The position numbers and the translations under genes were made by a program. DNA of 64,000 nt from Micromonospora terminaliae. GTDB taxonomy: Bacteria; Actinomycetota; Actinomycetes; Mycobacteriales; Micromonosporaceae. A model generated the notes under the pieces. That model was given only the letters and a program-made list of their open reading frames with translations, was not told where the DNA came from and did no database searches. The stretch lies in NCBI RefSeq assembly GCF_009671205.1, contig NZ_CP045309.1, positions 2,046,001 to 2,110,000 on the forward strand. Direction: 5' to 3'. Below are positions 41,943 to 51,044 of this stretch, piece by piece. The first letter of the stretch is position 1, and each line of letters opens with the position of its first letter.

Positions 41943-42509
41943 ATGCGTGTAGCACGCCTCGGAACCACCGCCGCTGCGCTCGCCGCCGCGGCGGGTCTCG
42001 TCCTCGGCAGCACGGGCGTGGCTCAGGCCGCCCCGGTGGCGCAGCAGGCTCCGGCCGTCGCACCCGCCGCCTCGACGGTGGCCACACCGGTCACGGGCAG
42101 CTTCACCGACGCCCTGGGCGGCACCGGCGCCTTCGCCGGAACGTTCACGCCCACCCGATTCATCAACCAGAACGGTCAGCTTGCCGCCGTCGGCACGCTC
42201 ACCGGCACTCTCACCAACTCGCTGGGTACGACGCTCGGCACCGTAACGCAGCAGGTCACCGTGCCGCTGCAGGCCGCCGGCACGTGCGACATCCTGCACC
42301 TCAACCTCGGGCCGCTGGATCTCAACCTGCTCGGCCTCGTGGTCCACCTCGACGAGATCGTGCTGGACATCACCGCCCAGCAGGGGCCGGGCAACCTCCT
42401 CGGCAACCTGCTCTGCGCGGTCGCAGGCCTGCTCGACAACACCGGCGGCGGCGGGGGCCTGAACGGCATCGTCGCCCTGCTCAACCGGATCCTGTCGCTG
42501 CTCGGCTGA
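41943..42509 (+). CDS. Secreted hydrophobic protein
   Basis: 188 residues from ATG 41943, with GAGAGGAAGGAAC upstream. The signal peptide LGTTAAALAAAAGLVLGSTG, with VAQAAPV, is clear. The mature protein has TGSFTDALGGTGAFAGTFTP (beta repeats), QQVTVPLQAAGTCDILHLNL and two Cys at about 119 and 160 that could form a disulfide, then GPLDLNLLGLVVHLDEIVLD and a Gly-rich LDNTGGGGGLNG. This family of secreted proteins of unknown role is common in actinomycetes. A strong terminator follows. Confidence 0.8.
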   Translation: MRVARLGTTAAALAAAAGLVLGSTGVAQAAPVAQQAPAVAPAASTVATPVTGSFTDALGGTGAFAGTFTPTRFINQNGQLAAVGTLTGTLTNSLGTTLGTVTQQVTVPLQAAGTCDILHLNLGPLDLNLLGLVVHLDEIVLDITAQQGPGNLLGNLLCAVAGLLDNTGGGGGLNGIVALLNRILSLLG

Positions 42510-42539
42510 GCATCGACACCCACTGCTCAGGAGCTGAGG

Positions 42540-42575
42540 GGTGAAGGCCGCCGGATAGGCCCGGCGGCCTTCACC
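42540..42575. terminator. Hairpin terminator
   Basis: GGTGAAGGCCGCCGG at 42540-42554 pairs perfectly (15 bp) with CCGGCGGCCTTCACC at 42561-42575, loop ATAGGC, 31 bp after the stop at 42509. Confidence 0.85.
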
Positions 42576-42700
42576 GCGTCCGCGCGACCCGGGTCCCGCC
42601 GCCGGCCGACCGCTTGTCACCGGTGGACGAGAAACAGGATCTTCGCAGGTCAGCGATTCGTGATCAACAAACAAGGGTAGTTCTTCCCGCCGTGGGAGAG

Positions 42701-43036
42701 ATGAACGAGGGTCATGTCGAACGAGCGCGGCCAACCCGCGCCTTCGCCCGGGTCCGCGTGGTTGCCCGGGTGCCGATCAACCGGCGCAATCCGGCTCCGG
42801 TCGCCGGGCCTGACCCTGTCCCTGCGGCGGAACCGTCGACCGCCGCTGAACCTGCCGACCCCCACACCGAGCTGCTACAGCCGCCGGATGTGACCGCTGC
42901 GATCTTCGTAGACGGCTCGGGGCGTCGCGGTCGCCGGTTGCGGATGGTCACGTACGCCCTGGTCGTGCTCGCTCTCGCGCTGATCCTCGCGTTCTGGGTG
43001 ATGCAGGGCGTGGACGTGCTCGGGTCGTCGGCCTGA
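42701..43036 (+). CDS. Small single-pass membrane protein, polysaccharide synthase partner
   Basis: 111 residues from ATG 42701 (MNEGHVERARPTRAFARVRV), with GTGGGAGAG upstream. The first 85 residues are cytoplasmic, basic then Pro/Ala/Glu-rich, and the last helix is MVTYALVVLALALILAFWVM. Its stop overlaps the next start by one base, so it is coupled to the deacetylase-glycosyltransferase. It could help assemble the synthase at the membrane (inference). Confidence 0.65.
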   Translation: MNEGHVERARPTRAFARVRVVARVPINRRNPAPVAGPDPVPAAEPSTAAEPADPHTELLQPPDVTAAIFVDGSGRRGRRLRMVTYALVVLALALILAFWVMQGVDVLGSSA

Positions 43037-45261
43037 TGGGCGTCTGGCGTGGAGGCCGGCGCGTACCGGCCACCGATGACACAGCGCCGCCGCCCCGAGC
43101 CCCCCTGGCGCAGGCACGGCGGCGGCGGCGCAGCCGGCGTCGCTGGATCCTGGCCGCCGTAGCGACGTTCATTCTGCTCAATCTGCTCGCCGTCGGCGCG
43201 TACGCCAACGCTCGTTTCACGCCCGACCATCGCGCCGGCGGCCCGGCCGGAGCGGGCGCGGTGCCAGCGGCGGTGCGCGACGCGGGCACGGTGGTCGACC
43301 CGCGCAGCGGGCACGTGGTCGCGCGGCGGATGCCGGCGCGCACGATCGCGCTGACCTTCGACGACGGACCGGACCCGGTGTGGACGCCGAAGATGCTCGA
43401 CGTGCTGAGCCGCCATCACGCGCCGGCGACCTTCTTCGTCGTGGGCTCACAGATCAGCCGGTACCCCGACCTGGCGAAGCGGATGACCCGGGAGGGCCAT
43501 GAGCTGGGCATCCACACCTTCACCCACCCCGAGATGACAGACCTGCCGCCCTGGCGGCGAAAGCTGGAATATTCACAGACTCAGGCGGCGATCGCCTACA
43601 CCACCGGCGTCACCACCGGCCTCGCCCGACTGCCGTACTCCAGCGGCGTTGACGCCCTGGACGACGACAGTTGGCGGGTGGTGCAGGAGACCGGCACGTG
43701 GGGGTACGTGTCGGTGTTCAACGACACCGACAGCCAGGACTGGGCCCGTCCCGGCCCGGACGCGATCGTTCGTAACGCCACCCCGGAAGGTGATCGGGGA
43801 GCCGTCGTCCTGATGCACGACAGCGGCGGCGACCGGTCCCAGACCATCGCCGCCCTGGACCGCTTCATCCCGCAGATGCAGGCCCGGGGCTACCGGTTCA
43901 CCACCGTCTCACAGGGGCTGGGCGGGCAGTTCGGCAGCACCGCGCGGCTGGGCACCGCCGACGAGATCCGCGGTGCACTGCTGGTGTGGGGGGTGCGGGC
44001 CGCCGATGCCACGGTGCGCCTGCTGTGGTTGCTGCTCATCGTGGTCGGCCTGCTCACCCTGGCCCGCACGCTGCTGCTGTTCGGGTACGCGCTCCGGCAC
44101 GCTCGCCACCGCCGGGCACCCACCTGGTCCTGGGGCGGCGAGGTGACCGACCCGGTCACGATCATCGTGCCGGCCTACAACGAGCGGACGACGATCGCGG
44201 CAGCGGCCCGTTCCCTGGCCTCCGGCACCCATCCCGGGATCGAGGTGCTGGTCGTCGACGACGAGTCCGACGACGGCACCGCGGAGGCGGTGGAGCGGCT
44301 GAGGCTGGCTAACGTGCGGGTGGCCCGCATACCCGGCGGCGGGAAGGCCGCCGCACTGAACGCGGGAGTAGCGCTGGCCCGCAACGACCTGCTCGTCATG
44401 GTCGACGCCGACACGGTGGTCGACCCCGACGCGATCCACCGCCTCGTGCAGCCGCTCGCCGACCCCCGCGTCGGCGCGGTGGCCGGCAACGTGAAGGTGG
44501 GCAACCGGCGGCGGCTGCTGGGCCGCTGGCAGCACATCGAGTACGTCATCGGGTTCAGCCTGGACCGGCGGCTCTACGACACGCTGCACTGCATGCCGAC
44601 CATCCCGGGCGCGCTCGGCGCGTTCCGCCGGGAGGCCGTCCTCGCTGCCGGTGGCCTCAGCCGGGCCACCCTGGCCGAGGACACCGACCTCACCATGGGC
44701 ATCCACCGCGCCGGGTGGCGGGTGGTGTACGAGGAGAAGGCGGTCGCGCGCACCGAGGCGCCGAGCACGTTGCCGGACCTGTGGCGGCAGCGCTACCGCT
44801 GGAGCTACGGCACCATGCAGGCCCTCTGGCGCCACCGCCGGGCCCTCACCGACACCGGGCCGTCCGGACGCTTCGGCCGGCGCGGCGTGCCGTTCATCGC
44901 GCTCTTCTCCGTCATCCTTCCCCTACTCGCTCCGGTCGTCGACATCTTCGCCGTCTACGGCCTGTTCTTCCTCGACCGGTACGAGACCGTCATCGCCTGG
45001 CTCGCCATCCTGACCGTCCAGATCATCACCGCGATCCTGGCGTTCCGCCTCGACCGCGAACCGTTACGCCCGCTATGGGCCCTGCCGCTGCAGCAGTTCC
45101 TCTACCGCCAGGTCATGTACCTGGTGCTGCTGCACTCCGCGATCACGGCGCTCAGCGGGGGCCGCCTCAAGTGGCAGAAACTGCGCCGCACCGGCGAGGT
45201 CGCCACGCCGCAGCCCGCACCGCCTCCACCGGCCCCCGTCATCCCCGAGCAGGCTGCGTAA
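43036..45261 (+). CDS. Bifunctional polysaccharide deacetylase (NodB) and GT2 glycosyltransferase
   Basis: 741 residues. After a membrane helix WILAAVATFILLNLLAVGA comes a NodB domain: IALTFDDGPDPVWTPKMLDV (catalytic Asp and metal Asp), HELGIHTFTHPEM (metal His pair), LPYSSG, and VVLMHDSGGDR (catalytic His). A helix pair and a GT2 domain follow: TIIVPAYNER, VLVVDDESDDGT, MVDADTVVDPDA, EDTDLTMG and QRYRWSYG, then several helices. This is the pattern of synthases for processive polysaccharides with N-acetyl sugars, whose deacetylation follows outside the membrane. The gene is upstream of a GH6 pseudogene on the opposite strand. Confidence 0.92.
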   Translation: MGVWRGGRRVPATDDTAPPPRAPLAQARRRRRSRRRWILAAVATFILLNLLAVGAYANARFTPDHRAGGPAGAGAVPAAVRDAGTVVDPRSGHVVARRMPARTIALTFDDGPDPVWTPKMLDVLSRHHAPATFFVVGSQISRYPDLAKRMTREGHELGIHTFTHPEMTDLPPWRRKLEYSQTQAAIAYTTGVTTGLARLPYSSGVDALDDDSWRVVQETGTWGYVSVFNDTDSQDWARPGPDAIVRNATPEGDRGAVVLMHDSGGDRSQTIAALDRFIPQMQARGYRFTTVSQGLGGQFGSTARLGTADEIRGALLVWGVRAADATVRLLWLLLIVVGLLTLARTLLLFGYALRHARHRRAPTWSWGGEVTDPVTIIVPAYNERTTIAAAARSLASGTHPGIEVLVVDDESDDGTAEAVERLRLANVRVARIPGGGKAAALNAGVALARNDLLVMVDADTVVDPDAIHRLVQPLADPRVGAVAGNVKVGNRRRLLGRWQHIEYVIGFSLDRRLYDTLHCMPTIPGALGAFRREAVLAAGGLSRATLAEDTDLTMGIHRAGWRVVYEEKAVARTEAPSTLPDLWRQRYRWSYGTMQALWRHRRALTDTGPSGRFGRRGVPFIALFSVILPLLAPVVDIFAVYGLFFLDRYETVIAWLAILTVQIITAILAFRLDREPLRPLWALPLQQFLYRQVMYLVLLHSAITALSGGRLKWQKLRRTGEVATPQPAPPPPAPVIPEQAA

Positions 45262-45451
45262 CCAGCCGCGGGGGCGGCCGGAGTGGGCCGGTAGGACGTA
45301 ACGCCGCACCCAGCGGCGACGCCTGTGAAGGGAGGTCGTGTGACCTCGGCATCGGGGCGGGCAGCCCGCCCCCCGCGGCCCGCCCCGATCCACACCCCGA
45401 CACGGCGCAGTGACGCCACCAGAGTCCGTGATGGTGGAGGTGCCCAGGCGG

Positions 45452-46427
45452 TCACCGGACCGGCGTGGTGACGCCGGCAGCCGCCCGCCTGGCGGTGGCC
45501 GGCAGCCAGGGTGAGCCCGCGATCAGGGCCTGGGCCTGCGCCGGCCAGACGACACCGGCACGGGTTCGCCTCGACCGCAGGGGCCGTCCGACTCGCCTGG
45601 ACTCTTGATCCACAGCAGCGCCGCCACGCGGGGCAGGCCGGGCGCGGTGGTCGGCGGCTGGCCGAGGGCCTGGCGGGGCGGGTTGCACCACTGGTCGTCG
45701 GGCGGGGCGGGCAGGCCGTTGCGCGAGGTGTCGATGAGCATCTCCCGGTCGCCGACCAGGTCCGACAGGCGCAGTCCCCACCGGTGGCTGTCCGCGGTCG
45801 ACTGCCGGTTGGCCACGTTCACCGCGAGCCCCTCCGCCCGCGCCACGCCGGCCTGGCGGAGCCGTCCGGCCATCTCCTCCGGGCTGCGCCAGGGGGAATT
45901 CCCCGCGTCGAGGTAGACGTACTGCCCGGCGTCGGAGAGCCGGTGGACGGCGTGGACGAGCAGAGCCGCCCGGGCATCGTCGTAGCACTCGTCGGCCACG
46001 GCGTCCGGCTCCAGGACGACGGCGGCCCGGCTGTCGCCGAGCACCGCGACCGTGCGCTCGATGAACCGGTCGTACGCCTCGGCGTCAGCCGCGCCGCCCG
46101 CGTCCCGGCCGCAGTCCCGGTTCGGCACGTGATAGATCACGATCAGCGGCAGGGAACGCCGATCTCGGGCGGCGTCCAGGTAGGTCCGGAGGTCGGCCAG
46201 GTCCGCCGGCCCGGTCAGCCAGCGGGCCTGCGGGGTGTCGGCGATCGGGTCCACCCACCGTGCGCCATGGTCGTCACGCCAGTGCGCGGCCGGGCTGTCG
46301 GCGTCCACGACCAGGGTCGCCCCCGGAACGGGTGCCGCAGCGGCGCGTACTCCTCGCCGCCTCCGCCGCAGCCAGCCGCAGTGGCGAGCACCACGGCCAG
46401 GGCAACGGAGACCAGGGCTCGGCGCAC
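45452..46427 (-). pseudogene. GH6 glucanase gene broken by two frameshifts
   Basis: ATG 46427 starts a lipoprotein signal (ALAVVLATAAGCGGGG, lipobox AAGC). Near 46340 the frame changes to one reading GATLVVDADSPAAHWRDDHG, VIYHVPNRDCG, VVLEPDAVADECY, YVYLDAGNSPWRSPEEMA, DTSRNG, WCNPPRQALG and LLWIKSPGESDGPCGRGEP: the catalytic Asp region and substrate-site residues of family 6. Near 45557 a second change brings VVWPAQAQALIAGSPWLPA, the expected end. The product would be a secreted beta-1,4-glucanase or cellobiohydrolase if repaired. Confidence 0.8.
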
Positions 46428-46502
46428 CAGGTCACGGTAGGGCGGTTGCCGGCCATCCGCAGCGGTGGCCGGTCCGGGCTCCCGGACGTATCGCCTGGTG
46501 GC

Positions 46503-46664
46503 ATGATGTCCCGCGTGTCCGCCCCTGCCGACTCGACCAGCGCCGAGGCGGTACGCGGCCTGCGCCTGCTCGAGGCGGTTGTCGTGCGCGAGGTACTTCC
46601 GCTGCTACGGGATCCGTCGTCGGCAGTGGTTGACGAGTGGCGGCGCGCGGACGTGCCGAGATGA
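46503..46664 (+). CDS. Short hypothetical protein, uncertain
   Basis: 53 residues from ATG 46503. The helix LRLLEAVVVREVLPLLRDPS and the end SAVVDEWRRADVPR are plausible, and it lies divergent to the GH6 pseudogene. No ribosome site is clear and no family is recognised; it may be a fragment. Confidence 0.35.
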   Translation: MMSRVSAPADSTSAEAVRGLRLLEAVVVREVLPLLRDPSSAVVDEWRRADVPR

Positions 46665-46725
46665 TTGCCCAGCACGAACATGATCACCGGGTCTAGCAGC
46701 GCCCTACACTGCGTCGATGGCACTG

Positions 46726-47654
46726 AGAGCGTGTTTGAGATGGGGTTGATCAGGCCCAGGTGAAGGTGCGACGGGCTTGACGGCGTGCGGGTTGGCCGCG
46801 GCTGATGCGGCGTGTCATGCCGGCGATGGCGGCCCAGCGGACGAGGGCTTCGGATACGGCGGGGTGGCGCTCGTAGTCGCGGGCCAGCCGGCGACAGGCG
46901 GTGAGCCATGCGAGGGTGCGTTCCACGACCCACCGGCGTGGGTGGACGGCGAAGCCACGCTGGTTGGCGGGTTTGCGGACGATCTCCAGCGTGGTGCGCA
47001 GGGTGTCGCGGGTCCAGTCGACGAGTCGTCCGGCGAAGCCCTGGTCGGCGAAGACGTGCCGGATGGGGGCGGCCATGTAGGCGCTGAGCAGGGCTGCCTT
47101 CGCGCCGTCGCGCTCCAGCTCGCGGCGAGCACGGTCACGGTGACCAGCAGGCCCAGGGTGTCGGTGATGATGAACCGCTTCCGACCGTTGACCTTCTTGC
47201 CAGCGTCGTAGCCTCGGCTGCCCCGGCCGACGGTGTCGGCACCCTTCACGCTCTGGGAGTCGATAATCCCCGCCGACGTCCGGCTGGCGGCCCTGCTGCA
47301 CCCGCGCCTTGACCCGCAGCGTGGCCAGGAGTTTCTCCGTCACGCCGGCTTCTTCCCACCGGACGAAGTACCAGTACACCGGCTGCCAGGGAGGCAGGTC
47401 AGCGGGCAGGTACCGCCACGGACACCCGGACCGCACCACGTACAGGATCGCGTTGACGATCTCCCGCCGCGGGTGCTTCTCCCACCGGCCGTCGGTGTTC
47501 GGCTCCGGCAACAGCGGCTCGATCAGCGCCCACTGGGCGTCGGTCAGGTCGGAGGGGTAGCCACGGCGAGCAGACACCGCCGCTACCCTGCCCGTCACGC
47601 CGGTGGAAGTCGTGCCGCCATGCCGTCCGCAACAGACCTTCTCAAACACGCTCT
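46726..47654. mobile_element. IS5-family insertion sequence
   Basis: AGAGCGTGTTTGAGA at 46726-46740 and its perfect inverse TCTCAAACACGCTCT at 47640-47654 flank one transposase gene, giving an element of 929 bp. A target duplication is not clear: the adjoining bases are ...CACTG and AATAC.... The right end has landed in an IS481-type transposase start, so the element is a nested insertion. Confidence 0.88.
46750..47577 (-). pseudogene. IS5-family transposase with two compensating frameshifts
   Basis: From GTG 47577 the protein starts GYPSDLTDAQWALIEPLLPE and WRYLPADLPPWQPVYWYFVR. At about 47267-47270 an extra G (GGCGGGGATT) moves the frame, which then reads [40 protein letters not shown] in another phase. 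At about 47110-47125 the original phase returns with [24 protein letters not shown] and [15 protein letters not shown]. The catalytic DDE parts (IDSQ, ADQGF, VVERT) are thus in two phases. A single protein would be scrambled for about 50 residues, so it is probably inactive. Confidence 0.75.
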
Positions 47655-47778
47655 AATACCAGGCCAGCCATCGATGCAGCGCCTGGCGGGAGACCCCGAA
47701 TCGTTCGGCGACGTCCGTGACCGTCGATCCGGCAAGCACGTCCTGGACGGCTCGATACCGCTGTTCCATCACGCTCAT
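47653..47778 (-). mobile_element. IS481-family transposase, N-terminal fragment cut by the IS5 element
   Basis: ATG 47778 starts MSVMEQRYRAVQDVLAGSTV, TDVAERFGVSRQALHRWLAW and ends with a TAG formed at the junction with the IS5 inverted repeat. This is the helix-turn-helix start of an IS481 integrase-type transposase. The remaining part beyond the IS5 element is not found on the other side, so the host IS was already truncated or has been deleted. Confidence 0.75.
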
Positions 47779-48067
47779 CTCCGCCAACACTCGGCCGAGT
47801 GTCACGCAGGTCCTGATACCGATGTGTCACGCAGGTCCCGAGACCGGACAGGCCCGCTGCCGGCGTGTCGGACTCCAGTTGATGCGTGACGGATTGATGT
47901 CAGATGTCGGGTGACACGTCCGGCTAGACGATCATGGTGGAGCGAGGACGGCGGACGGGCCGGGTCGGCTTCCGCCCCTGCCGGCCCGTTGATCGCCACT
48001 CCTACCGTAGGCCGTCGGCGGGCGTTGACCGCCGACCGTTGATTGGACTGTTTAGGAGAGTTGAGCC

Positions 48068-48622
48068 GTGGCGAAACGTAAGGCCGGCGCCACCGCCCCC
48101 GCTGACACCGGTTGGTGGAGAACGGGGCTGATGGCCTCAGTGTTTCTCCTGCTTGGTGCGGCCTTGGTGGTTGGCTCCATCTTGTGCCGGTGGCGGTTGT
48201 CGGAGCGGGCGGACCGGCTGCGGGGCGAGGGAGTTCCCGTCACCGCCACGGTTACCGATCGAGCCGGGGGTGGCGGCCGTGGCAGCGGCATCGATCGCAT
48301 CGAGATCTACTACATGTACGGGCCGGCGCAGTATCACACGTGGATCCCTTGCGCCGGGGTGACCGGCTGCCACAGCACTCCAGAACCGGAACTGACAGTG
48401 TGGGTCGATCCGGCAGAGCCCGAGCGGTTCGTGGCCGAGAACGGGCACACCGATGGTTCGTTGTCCTTCCTGATGTCCTGGACGACCATTCCGATGGGCG
48501 GGGCGTTTGCGGCCGTAGGAGGTGCGGGCCTCGGCCTCGTCCTTCATGTCAAGCGGAGTGGAAGGGCCAGCGCCAACCAGCCCAGTCAGGGCCGCCGCGG
48601 CCGTGGCGGTCGACGCCGCTAG
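48068..48622 (+). CDS. DUF3592-like membrane protein, paralog 1
   Basis: 184 residues from GTG 48068, preceded by TAGGAG. Helix 1 LMASVFLLLGAALVVGSILC, an extracytoplasmic domain with RADRLRGEGVPVTATVTDR..., WIPCAGVTGCHSTPE and LTVWVDPAEPERFVAENGHT, and helix 2 PMGGAFAAVGGAGLGLVLHV. The pattern 'V.ATV...VWVDPA.PE.FVA.NG' is DUF3592-like. The paralog at 48760-49290 shares it nearly position by position. Function unknown; the soluble part lies outside the membrane. Confidence 0.8.
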   Translation: MAKRKAGATAPADTGWWRTGLMASVFLLLGAALVVGSILCRWRLSERADRLRGEGVPVTATVTDRAGGGGRGSGIDRIEIYYMYGPAQYHTWIPCAGVTGCHSTPEPELTVWVDPAEPERFVAENGHTDGSLSFLMSWTTIPMGGAFAAVGGAGLGLVLHVKRSGRASANQPSQGRRGRGGRRR

Positions 48623-48759
48623 CAGGTACGCGACGTTGTAGCCTGGCGGAGGGAGCAGGCCAGCCTCAGCGTCCCGGTTCACCCGTGGCAGTTTGAAATC
48701 CGGCGGGACGGCTTGGGAACCGGTTCGGCTGCGCCGGGCCGAACTCCCGCCGCTGTTCC

Positions 48760-49290
48760 TCACTTGGCCCGTGCTCTCGACCAGGCGAGAAGGCGGTCGC
48801 CGAACAGTGCCACGACCAGTGTGACGGCGCCGAGGGCCGCGAACAGCCCACCCGTCACGATCCTCGACCAACGGTTGAGCCACGCCGCTGAATCGTCGGT
48901 GTCACCGTTCGCGGCCACGAACTCCTGCGGCCTCGCTGGATCGACCCACACGGTCATCTCGACAGGCGGTTCCCGCTGACAGCCAGTACCGCCGCCGCAC
49001 CGAATGCGGTCCTGGTAATACCCGCCTTGATATTCGTAGGTCACGATGAGGCCATCCGGCCCGCTGTTCCGGCCCCACCCGTTGTAGAAGTGCGAGACCG
49101 TAGCCGTGACCGGCACCCCGTCGGCACGCAACCGATCCGCCTTCGCGGACACCCGCGTCATGTAGACGGCCGAGGCCACCGCCAGACTCAATCCGCCCAG
49201 AAAGAACACCAAGCCCATGGCAATGACCTCCCCCCAGCCCCGCCTGTCCTGCACCGGCGGTGTAGCGGGTCGCCTGCGTCTTCTAGCCAT
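48760..49290 (-). CDS. DUF3592-like membrane protein, paralog 2
   Basis: 176 residues from ATG 49290 (MARRRRRPATPPVQ), with AAGGGG upstream. Helix 1 VIAMGLVFFLGGLSLAVASA, then KADRLRADGVPVTATVSHFY, CGGGTGCQREPP, MTVWVDPARPQEFVAANGDT and helix 2 GGLFAALGAVTLVVALFGDR. Shared features with paralog 1 include ADRLR-x-xGVPVTATV, the CxxxxGC loop and VWVDPA-x-P. The two genes are convergent with 137 bp between them. Function unknown. Confidence 0.8.
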   Translation of the reverse strand: MARRRRRPATPPVQDRRGWGEVIAMGLVFFLGGLSLAVASAVYMTRVSAKADRLRADGVPVTATVSHFYNGWGRNSGPDGLIVTYEYQGGYYQDRIRCGGGTGCQREPPVEMTVWVDPARPQEFVAANGDTDDSAAWLNRWSRIVTGGLFAALGAVTLVVALFGDRLLAWSRARAK

Positions 49291-49420
49291 CGAACCCCTT
49301 CGTATCCCGGACCGAACGCACTCTGCCAAACGTCGTCAAGTCGATGCCCTTCGACTTCGCTACCGTCACAGACCACATCCCAACGGGTCAGTTAACACAA
49401 CGCCGGGGATCTCGCCCCGT

Positions 49421-49888
49421 TCAAAGGCTGAGGCTGACGATCTCTCGTTTCATCTCGACCGCTTCGTCGTCCCGGTCGCACAGCAGCAGCACCTTGAACG
49501 GGACGCCCTTGCCATCCGGCCGGCCGAGCGGGCTGGCCCACGTGCGAACGGCCCGCGACAGGACCCGAAAGAGTGTCTGCCGCTCGTCAGGGCTGGTGGA
49601 CATGAGCAGTGGCGCGCGCTCCACGACGATGAGGTAGGAGTCGGCGGGCAGCCAGTTCAGGTCACGGAGGCAGTCGGATAACGCGTCCCAGTTCCAGCCG
49701 AAGTAGCCGGGAAAGAGCAGCGCGTCGGAGAACTCGTAGAAGACATGGTCCGCATCCGTCATCTTCGCCCCGTCCAACCGGGCGACAACCAGGTTTCCCG
49801 CTTCCGGCACGATCGCCCCGACCTGGACGATCGTTCCAGGCCCGCACACCGTCAGCGGCTCGCCAGGGCCGTTCCACCAGTCGCTCAT
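49421..49888 (-). CDS. Barstar-like protein
   Basis: 155 residues from ATG 49888 (MSDWWNGPGEPLTVCGPGTI). The barstar core reads NLVVARLDGAKMTDADHVFY, EFSDALLFPGYFGWNWDALS and DCLRDLNWLP, with the conserved FGxNWDAL...L motif; the end has FKVLLLCDRDDEAVEM. Barstar proteins inhibit ribonucleases of barnase type, some of which are secreted toxins. No barnase-like gene is found in the window. It lies eight bases after the gene upstream on the same strand, so both are one unit. Confidence 0.85.
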   Translation of the reverse strand: MSDWWNGPGEPLTVCGPGTIVQVGAIVPEAGNLVVARLDGAKMTDADHVFYEFSDALLFPGYFGWNWDALSDCLRDLNWLPADSYLIVVERAPLLMSTSPDERQTLFRVLSRAVRTWASPLGRPDGKGVPFKVLLLCDRDDEAVEMKREIVSLSL

Positions 49889-49896
49889 GGTCGTAT

Positions 49897-50532
49897 TCAC
49901 CAGCCCATTGCCGGCTCGCCCATGACCTGGCCTCCCACGCCTGCGGCAAGGTCGTGCGCAAGCTTGGGTTGTGCAGGGTGCACGTGTACGTAGACGCTGT
50001 GCCCGCCCGGTGCTGGAACGTGCCACAGTTCGGCACCGTTGACGGCGAGCTCAAACCCGCAGCGGTTGTGCTCGCTCGGCCAGCACGTCTGCCACGAGAT
50101 CCATGCGGGATCCGTGCCCGCCGGGGCGAGGAGAACGTCAGCCGAGGTCCTCGGCAGCGGGTACTCGGGCGTGGAGACCAGAGCGCCGATCGGTGGCAGT
50201 TGACGGAGCGCTGCCACGACCTCGGTTGTCATGTCCGTGATCAGGTAACCGCTGCCGTCACGGTGCCGACGCGGCCGGTCGCCAGGCGGTAGATGTGGCT
50301 CCAGAACGCCTCTTAGCTGATTGAGCAAGCGTGCCGGGATGGACAGGGACACCAAGGCTGGTCCGATGCCCAGGTACCGGACCAGCCCATGGGTACTGGT
50401 CTCTGCACGCCCGAGGACGTCCTGGGGGCAGCGGCAGCCGATCGACCTGCGGGCCAGCAGACGCTGGGACATCGCATACGCGACGCCAAGGTCATCACTG
50501 GTATGTATCCGGTAGACAGCCGAGTTCCCCAT
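49897..50532 (-). CDS. Hypothetical protein paired with barstar-like gene
   Basis: 211 residues from ATG 50532 (MGNSAVYRIHTSDDLGVAYA); a GTG/ATG farther upstream up to 50613 is possible. It contains LLARRSIGCRCPQDVLGRAE, LVSLSIPARLLNQLRGVLEP, HRDGSGYLITDMTTEVVAAL and WISWQTCWPSEHNRCGFELA. It is not a ribonuclease I recognise, and there is no signal peptide. It precedes the barstar-like gene in the same unit, so it could be its partner, an immunity scaffold, or an unrelated protein. Confidence 0.6.
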   Translation of the reverse strand: MGNSAVYRIHTSDDLGVAYAMSQRLLARRSIGCRCPQDVLGRAETSTHGLVRYLGIGPALVSLSIPARLLNQLRGVLEPHLPPGDRPRRHRDGSGYLITDMTTEVVAALRQLPPIGALVSTPEYPLPRTSADVLLAPAGTDPAWISWQTCWPSEHNRCGFELAVNGAELWHVPAPGGHSVYVHVHPAQPKLAHDLAAGVGGQVMGEPAMGW

Positions 50533-51044
50533 GGATCGCAGTCTCTCAGCCGTACGCTCAGAACCCGAACAGCGTCCTGACGCACCAATCTGTGCCTGCG
50601 CCCGCGGAAGCACTCGGTCCAGGTCGTGTCACCCATCACGTGAAGCCAGCCTGTAACGCATCAAGCGGAGTACGACACGGCACCGCCGGCAGCCAGCCGC
50701 GCCGCGCCGGAGCAGCGCGGCGCAGGGATGCGCGCGCCGGGTCCGCGCGGCAAGCCCCAAGCATGGGGGCGGCGACCGCCGAGGGCGCGCCGGTCGTCCA
50801 GGAGCCGGCTCCGCAGCCGCTCAGGGTCAGGTCAACCGCTCACCTGGGAGGGGGAGGGTGTCCGTCGGTGTTCAGGTCCGACCCCGGGAGCCGGGTCCGC
50901 TGCCGGGCAAGGTTAGGTCAACTGCGCCACTGTGGCAGTGGCCGCCGGGCGCGCGGTCCGAGACACGAGAGCCGACTTCAGTCTGTTCCGTAGCGTCCGT
51001 ACGTGTGTCAAGGCCCGCTCGAACCCTGAACTGGGGGATGTGTA
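50533..51044. other. Intergenic, nothing recognised
   Basis: GC-rich with simple repeats (GCGCCGCGCCGGAGCAGCGC) and a pair of related motifs CAGGTCAACCGCTCA and TAGGTCAACTGCGCC. No gene with support. Confidence 0.4.

Noticed and set aside
50653-50760. CRISPR or tandem repeat array in GCGCCGCGCC sequence
   Set aside because: No regular spacing or conserved repeat unit; simple GC-rich sequence.
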